A DNA stretch of 64,000 bases. It comes from Cupriavidus laharis. Lineage in GTDB: Bacteria; Pseudomonadota; Gammaproteobacteria; Burkholderiales; Burkholderiaceae. Positions 61,400-64,000 of the stretch are shown piece after piece. The position numbers and the translations under genes were made by a program. Below the pieces are notes generated by a model. That model had not been told where the DNA came from and made no database searches. It saw nothing but the letters and a program-made list of their open reading frames with translations. The DNA lies in NCBI RefSeq assembly GCF_914271435.1, contig NZ_CAJZAI010000008.1, positions 186,001 to 250,000 on the forward strand, given 5' to 3'. The first letter of the stretch is position 1. The number at the start of each line of letters is the position of its first letter.

Positions 61400-63381
61400 G
61401 GGCTGTCGGCGGTGGCCAGCTCCGGCGGGCCGATCTCGTACCGGCCCCGTCCTGCGCCCTTGGCGCGGTACAGCAGCACGTCGGCCAGGCGCATCAGTTC
61501 GCGCTCCTGTGTCGGGCCACCGTCGTACAACGCCACGCCGATGCTGACGTCGATGTCGGCGAACATGCCTTCGAATTGAAAGCGCTGGCCCACCGCGCAC
61601 AGGATCGCGGTGGCCACGCTGCGGGCCGCGGCCGCGTGGCCGACGCTTTCGAGGATCACCGCGAATTCGTCGCCGCCCAGGCGTGCCACGGCATCCTGCT
61701 TGCGCACGCAGCCCAGCACGCGCTTGGCAAAGGCCTGCAGCAGCAGGTCGCCGGCGGCATGGCCGTGGATGTCGTTGACGGCCTTGAAGCGGTCCATGTC
61801 CAGGTACAGCAGCGCCATCATCGCGCCGGTTTCGCGGCAGTGCGCCATGGCATGCTGCAGGCGGCTTTCGAACGCGCTGCGGTTCAGCAGCTGTGTCAGG
61901 TGGTCGGTGCTGGAAATATGCGACAGGCGCAGGGTTTCGAGCTTGCGCGGCGTAATGTCCTGCACGTGGATATGCACGCCGACCACCTCGCTGCCGTCCG
62001 CGCTCCATTCGGGGCGGTAGCTGGTTTCCATGCAGTGGTACTCGGGCTCGTTGTCTTCGGACTCGAAGGTCACTACAGCACCGGCCAGCGCGCGTTGCAG
62101 GAAGGGCTGCGCCCGGGCATAGCGCGTTTCGCCCAGCACCTCGCGCACAGTCTTGCCGCGCAGCTCCTCCAGCGTCAGGCCGAAGGTGTGTTCATAGGCA
62201 ATGTTGTTGAACACGTAGCGCTCGTTCGTATCGACAAAGGCCAGCAGCGACGGCAGCGTGTCGGTGACGGCGCGCAGGCGCCGCTCGCTGCGGTCCAGTT
62301 CCTGGCGCCGGTCGCGCACATCGCGCATGAGGCGGGTGAAGGCGCGCGCCAGGTCGCCGATTTCGTCGCGATGCTGCCGCGCAGGCAGGCGTTCGAAGGC
62401 GGACAGGTCGGAGGCGCTGTCCCGTACCACCTCATGCAGCCGCGTCAGGGGCGCCAGCAGGTGGCGCACGGCCAGCCAGATGGATACAGCCACCAGCACC
62501 AGTGCCAGCCCGGCCAGCATCAGGAAGCGTTGCTGCATGCGGTGCAGCGGCGCGTAGGCCTCGCGCGCGGGCAGCAGCGCCACGAGTTCCCAGCCCGTGG
62601 TGGACATCAGGTAGCGTGAGACCACCGGACGCGTGGGCGTGAGGAATTCGAACAGGGCCGCGCGGTCGTCCTCGCCGCAGGTGTCGCCGATGGCGCGGGC
62701 CGGCTGGCGCGCCTGCGCCGGGTCGGGATGCTGCACGTAGACGGGGCGGCTGCCCGCCGAGACCAGGCAGTAGAAGCCCGTGGTGCCCAACCGGTTGTGC
62801 AGCACCTCCACGACGAAGTTCGAGCTCGACAGGTCGAGCCAGCCGCCCACCAGGCCGGCGAAGTGCCCTTGCGCGGAAATGACCGGCACCGCCACGATCA
62901 CGCCGAGACGGTCACTGGTACGCGCACGGATCGGCGGGCTGACCACGGGCGCAAGCGTGCGTGCCGCTTCGCGGAAATAGCTGCGGTCGCCCACTTCGGT
63001 GACCAGCCCGGTATCGCCAAGCGCCGTGCCGCGCGCGTCGACCACCGTCAGCGCGTTGAACGCGCCGGGAACCGGGATGGCGCGCCGGACCTGCGTCAGG
63101 GCCTGGGCCAGCGCCGCGTGGGCCTCGGCGCCGCGCGCCGTGCCGAGCAGGCCCGCAAGCTGTCCGGCCTGCTGCGTCAGCAGCATGATGCGGTCTTCCA
63201 TGGCGGTATCGATCTGGTCCGCAGACAGCTTGACGATCGAGTCCTGCTCGTCCTGCAGCACGTCATGCAGGTCGCGGTGCGCCGCGTACAGCGAAGTGAG
63301 CACGATGCCGGTGCCGAACACTGCGGCCAGCACCGTGGTGATCAACGCGATACGCGCTTTCAGCGTGGGCAAGAAGAGCAT
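61393..63381 (-). CDS. membrane diguanylate cyclase with Cache, HAMP, PAS and GGDEF domains
   Basis: This 662-residue sensor has a first membrane helix (about 10-30), a periplasmic Cache-type domain (about 40-300), a second helix (about 310-335, FLMLAGLALVLVAVSIWLAV), a HAMP linker, a PAS domain (about 395-505) and a C-terminal GGDEF domain (about 510-650). The active motif GGDEF is intact at residues 569-573, so it should make cyclic di-GMP from GTP. Cytoplasmic c-di-GMP links outside signals to biofilm or motility. The start at 63381 is the most sensible, but no clear ribosome-binding site is seen. Confidence 0.9.
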   Translation of the reverse strand: MLFLPTLKARIALITTVLAAVFGTGIVLTSLYAAHRDLHDVLQDEQDSIVKLSADQIDTAMEDRIMLLTQQAGQLAGLLGTARGAEAHAALAQALTQVRRAIPVPGAFNALTVVDARGTALGDTGLVTEVGDRSYFREAARTLAPVVSPPIRARTSDRLGVIVAVPVISAQGHFAGLVGGWLDLSSSNFVVEVLHNRLGTTGFYCLVSAGSRPVYVQHPDPAQARQPARAIGDTCGEDDRAALFEFLTPTRPVVSRYLMSTTGWELVALLPAREAYAPLHRMQQRFLMLAGLALVLVAVSIWLAVRHLLAPLTRLHEVVRDSASDLSAFERLPARQHRDEIGDLARAFTRLMRDVRDRRQELDRSERRLRAVTDTLPSLLAFVDTNERYVFNNIAYEHTFGLTLEELRGKTVREVLGETRYARAQPFLQRALAGAVVTFESEDNEPEYHCMETSYRPEWSADGSEVVGVHIHVQDITPRKLETLRLSHISSTDHLTQLLNRSAFESRLQHAMAHCRETGAMMALLYLDMDRFKAVNDIHGHAAGDLLLQAFAKRVLGCVRKQDAVARLGGDEFAVILESVGHAAAARSVATAILCAVGQRFQFEGMFADIDVSIGVALYDGGPTQERELMRLADVLLYRAKGAGRGRYEIGPPELATADSPQ

Positions 63382-63672
63382 GCGGGGGCGATATTCGGAA
63401 ATCGGCTTGCCGCGCGGGGCCGGGTCCGGGCAGGCGGGGCGCACGGCGATACGCCTGCGGCACAACCCTACCATACCCGGTGGGGTCCGGGCAGGCTGGC
63501 AATGCGTGGGGATTGACATAACCAACCCGGCGGATTTGCCGGCGGCCGTCCTTTCTCATTGCGGGATGCGTGCCGATCCGGACTGTGCGCGTGGGGCGCG
63601 CCAAGGTATAGTGCCCCGTTGCCTGGAAGGCGCGGGCATGCGCCGCGCGGCAATCCACGAACCCCGTCCGCC

Positions 63673-64000
63673 ATGAAACTGCGTTTGCCGTCGTCCGCCG
63701 TGCCCGTGTTGCTCGCGCTGCTGGTTACCGCGGGCGGTGCGCTGTTGACAGCCGCTGCCTGGCGGCAGGCGGCGCAACCCGAGCAGCGCCTGGCACAACA
63801 GCGTTTCGAGGCGCTGCTTGCCGATGCCTCGGCCGCGCTGCGCGCGCGGCTGCAGGAGAACGACCAGCTGCTGCGCGGCGTGGCGGCCCTGATGACGGCC
63901 TACCCGGCCACGTCGCGAACCCAGTGGCGCAACTACCTGTATGCGGCGCAGCTCGACGAGCTGCCGCCCGGCACGCAGTCCGTCGGCTATGCACCGGTGG
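63673..64000 (+). CDS. partial CHASE-domain sensor protein (runs off the window)
   Basis: The first 109 codons of a gene open at ATG 63673. An N-terminal membrane helix (about residues 10-27, VPVLLALLVTAGGALLTA) is followed by QQRFEALLADASAALRARL and the CHASE-like stretch LMTAYPATSRTQWRNYL, then PGTQSVGYAPV. CHASE domains are extracellular sensors, usually joined to a GGDEF/EAL or histidine kinase domain, which would lie beyond the window. It is divergent from the diguanylate cyclase gene. Confidence 0.82.
   Translation, partial: MKLRLPSSAVPVLLALLVTAGGALLTAAAWRQAAQPEQRLAQQRFEALLADASAALRARLQENDQLLRGVAALMTAYPATSRTQWRNYLYAAQLDELPPGTQSVGYAPV

Noticed and set aside
1-64000. rRNA, tRNA or replication-origin features
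   Set aside because: Intergenic regions were read on both strands and no cloverleaf, rRNA segment, DnaA-box cluster or iteron array was recognised.

Overview
The window is about 64 kb of GC-rich (roughly 65-67% by eye), gene-dense chromosomal DNA. It looks like a soil or environmental betaproteobacterium of the Cupriavidus/Ralstonia group in the Burkholderiaceae. The reasons are four Bug-type (TctC-like) periplasmic solute receptors beside catabolic genes, many LysR/GntR/IclR regulators paired with small catabolic operons, a feoAB operon with a Cys-rich companion, OmpW, and PQQ-dependent oxidation genes. No rRNA, tRNA, CRISPR array, phage or intact IS was recognised. The last gene (63673 onward) runs off the right edge.

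Layout. 1-6.8 kb: a periplasmic oxidation cluster with a diheme cytochrome c, a PQQ dehydrogenase carrying the WDxD metal-site pattern of lanthanide-type enzymes, an ankyrin protein, a PQQ-associated beta-propeller and a TonB receptor. 7-13 kb: an exported F420-reductase-like lipoprotein, a GNAT acetyltransferase, AMP nucleosidase, OmpW and an Ig-like lipoprotein. 13-15.7 kb: feoA-feoB-Cys-rich gene behind a clear Fur box. 16-22 kb: LysR, acyl-CoA dehydrogenase, Bug receptor, CoA transferase and a convergent SDR. 22-27.8 kb: a lactate operon lutA-lutC-lutB-lldP divergent from a GntR regulator, with a 21-bp operator between them. 27.8-36.2 kb: an accessory stretch with transporters, an HdeD-like pseudogene, a 168-bp MITE, a LuxR regulator between 80-bp inverted repeats, a Phd/RelE toxin-antitoxin pair and small lipoprotein and zinc-ribbon genes. 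36.4-40.6 kb: tctBA without tctC, behind two identical-architecture palindromes, then an ECF41-type sigma factor with its AhpD-like partner and a matching promoter. 40.9-46.5 kb: Bug receptor, AtuA-type acyl-CoA genes, IclR, acyl-CoA dehydrogenase and a GntR regulator. 46.6-49.9 kb: isochorismatase-family hydrolase, eutBC and a CsgH-like protein. 50-57.5 kb: YbaK, three LysR genes, an SDR, and a tartrate-type locus (ttuC, a glycerate-kinase remnant, Bug receptor). 57.5-64 kb: a second MITE copy in reverse orientation, psuG, fumC, a Csp-like copper protein, a zinc-ribbon protein, a membrane diguanylate cyclase and a partial CHASE-domain protein.

The genes mostly form self-contained catabolic modules: a regulator facing its operon, a Bug receptor for an organic acid, and acyl-CoA or dehydrogenase enzymes feeding central metabolism. 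The main structural novelty is the IS630-type MITE pair (31809-31980 and 57554-57725). One copy is inserted inside an 80-bp duplicated sequence whose other arm keeps the uninterrupted target site, and the second copy supplies the stop codon of psuG. The main functional leads are the possible lanthanide-dependent PQQ cluster and the complete ECF41 sigma module with its promoter.
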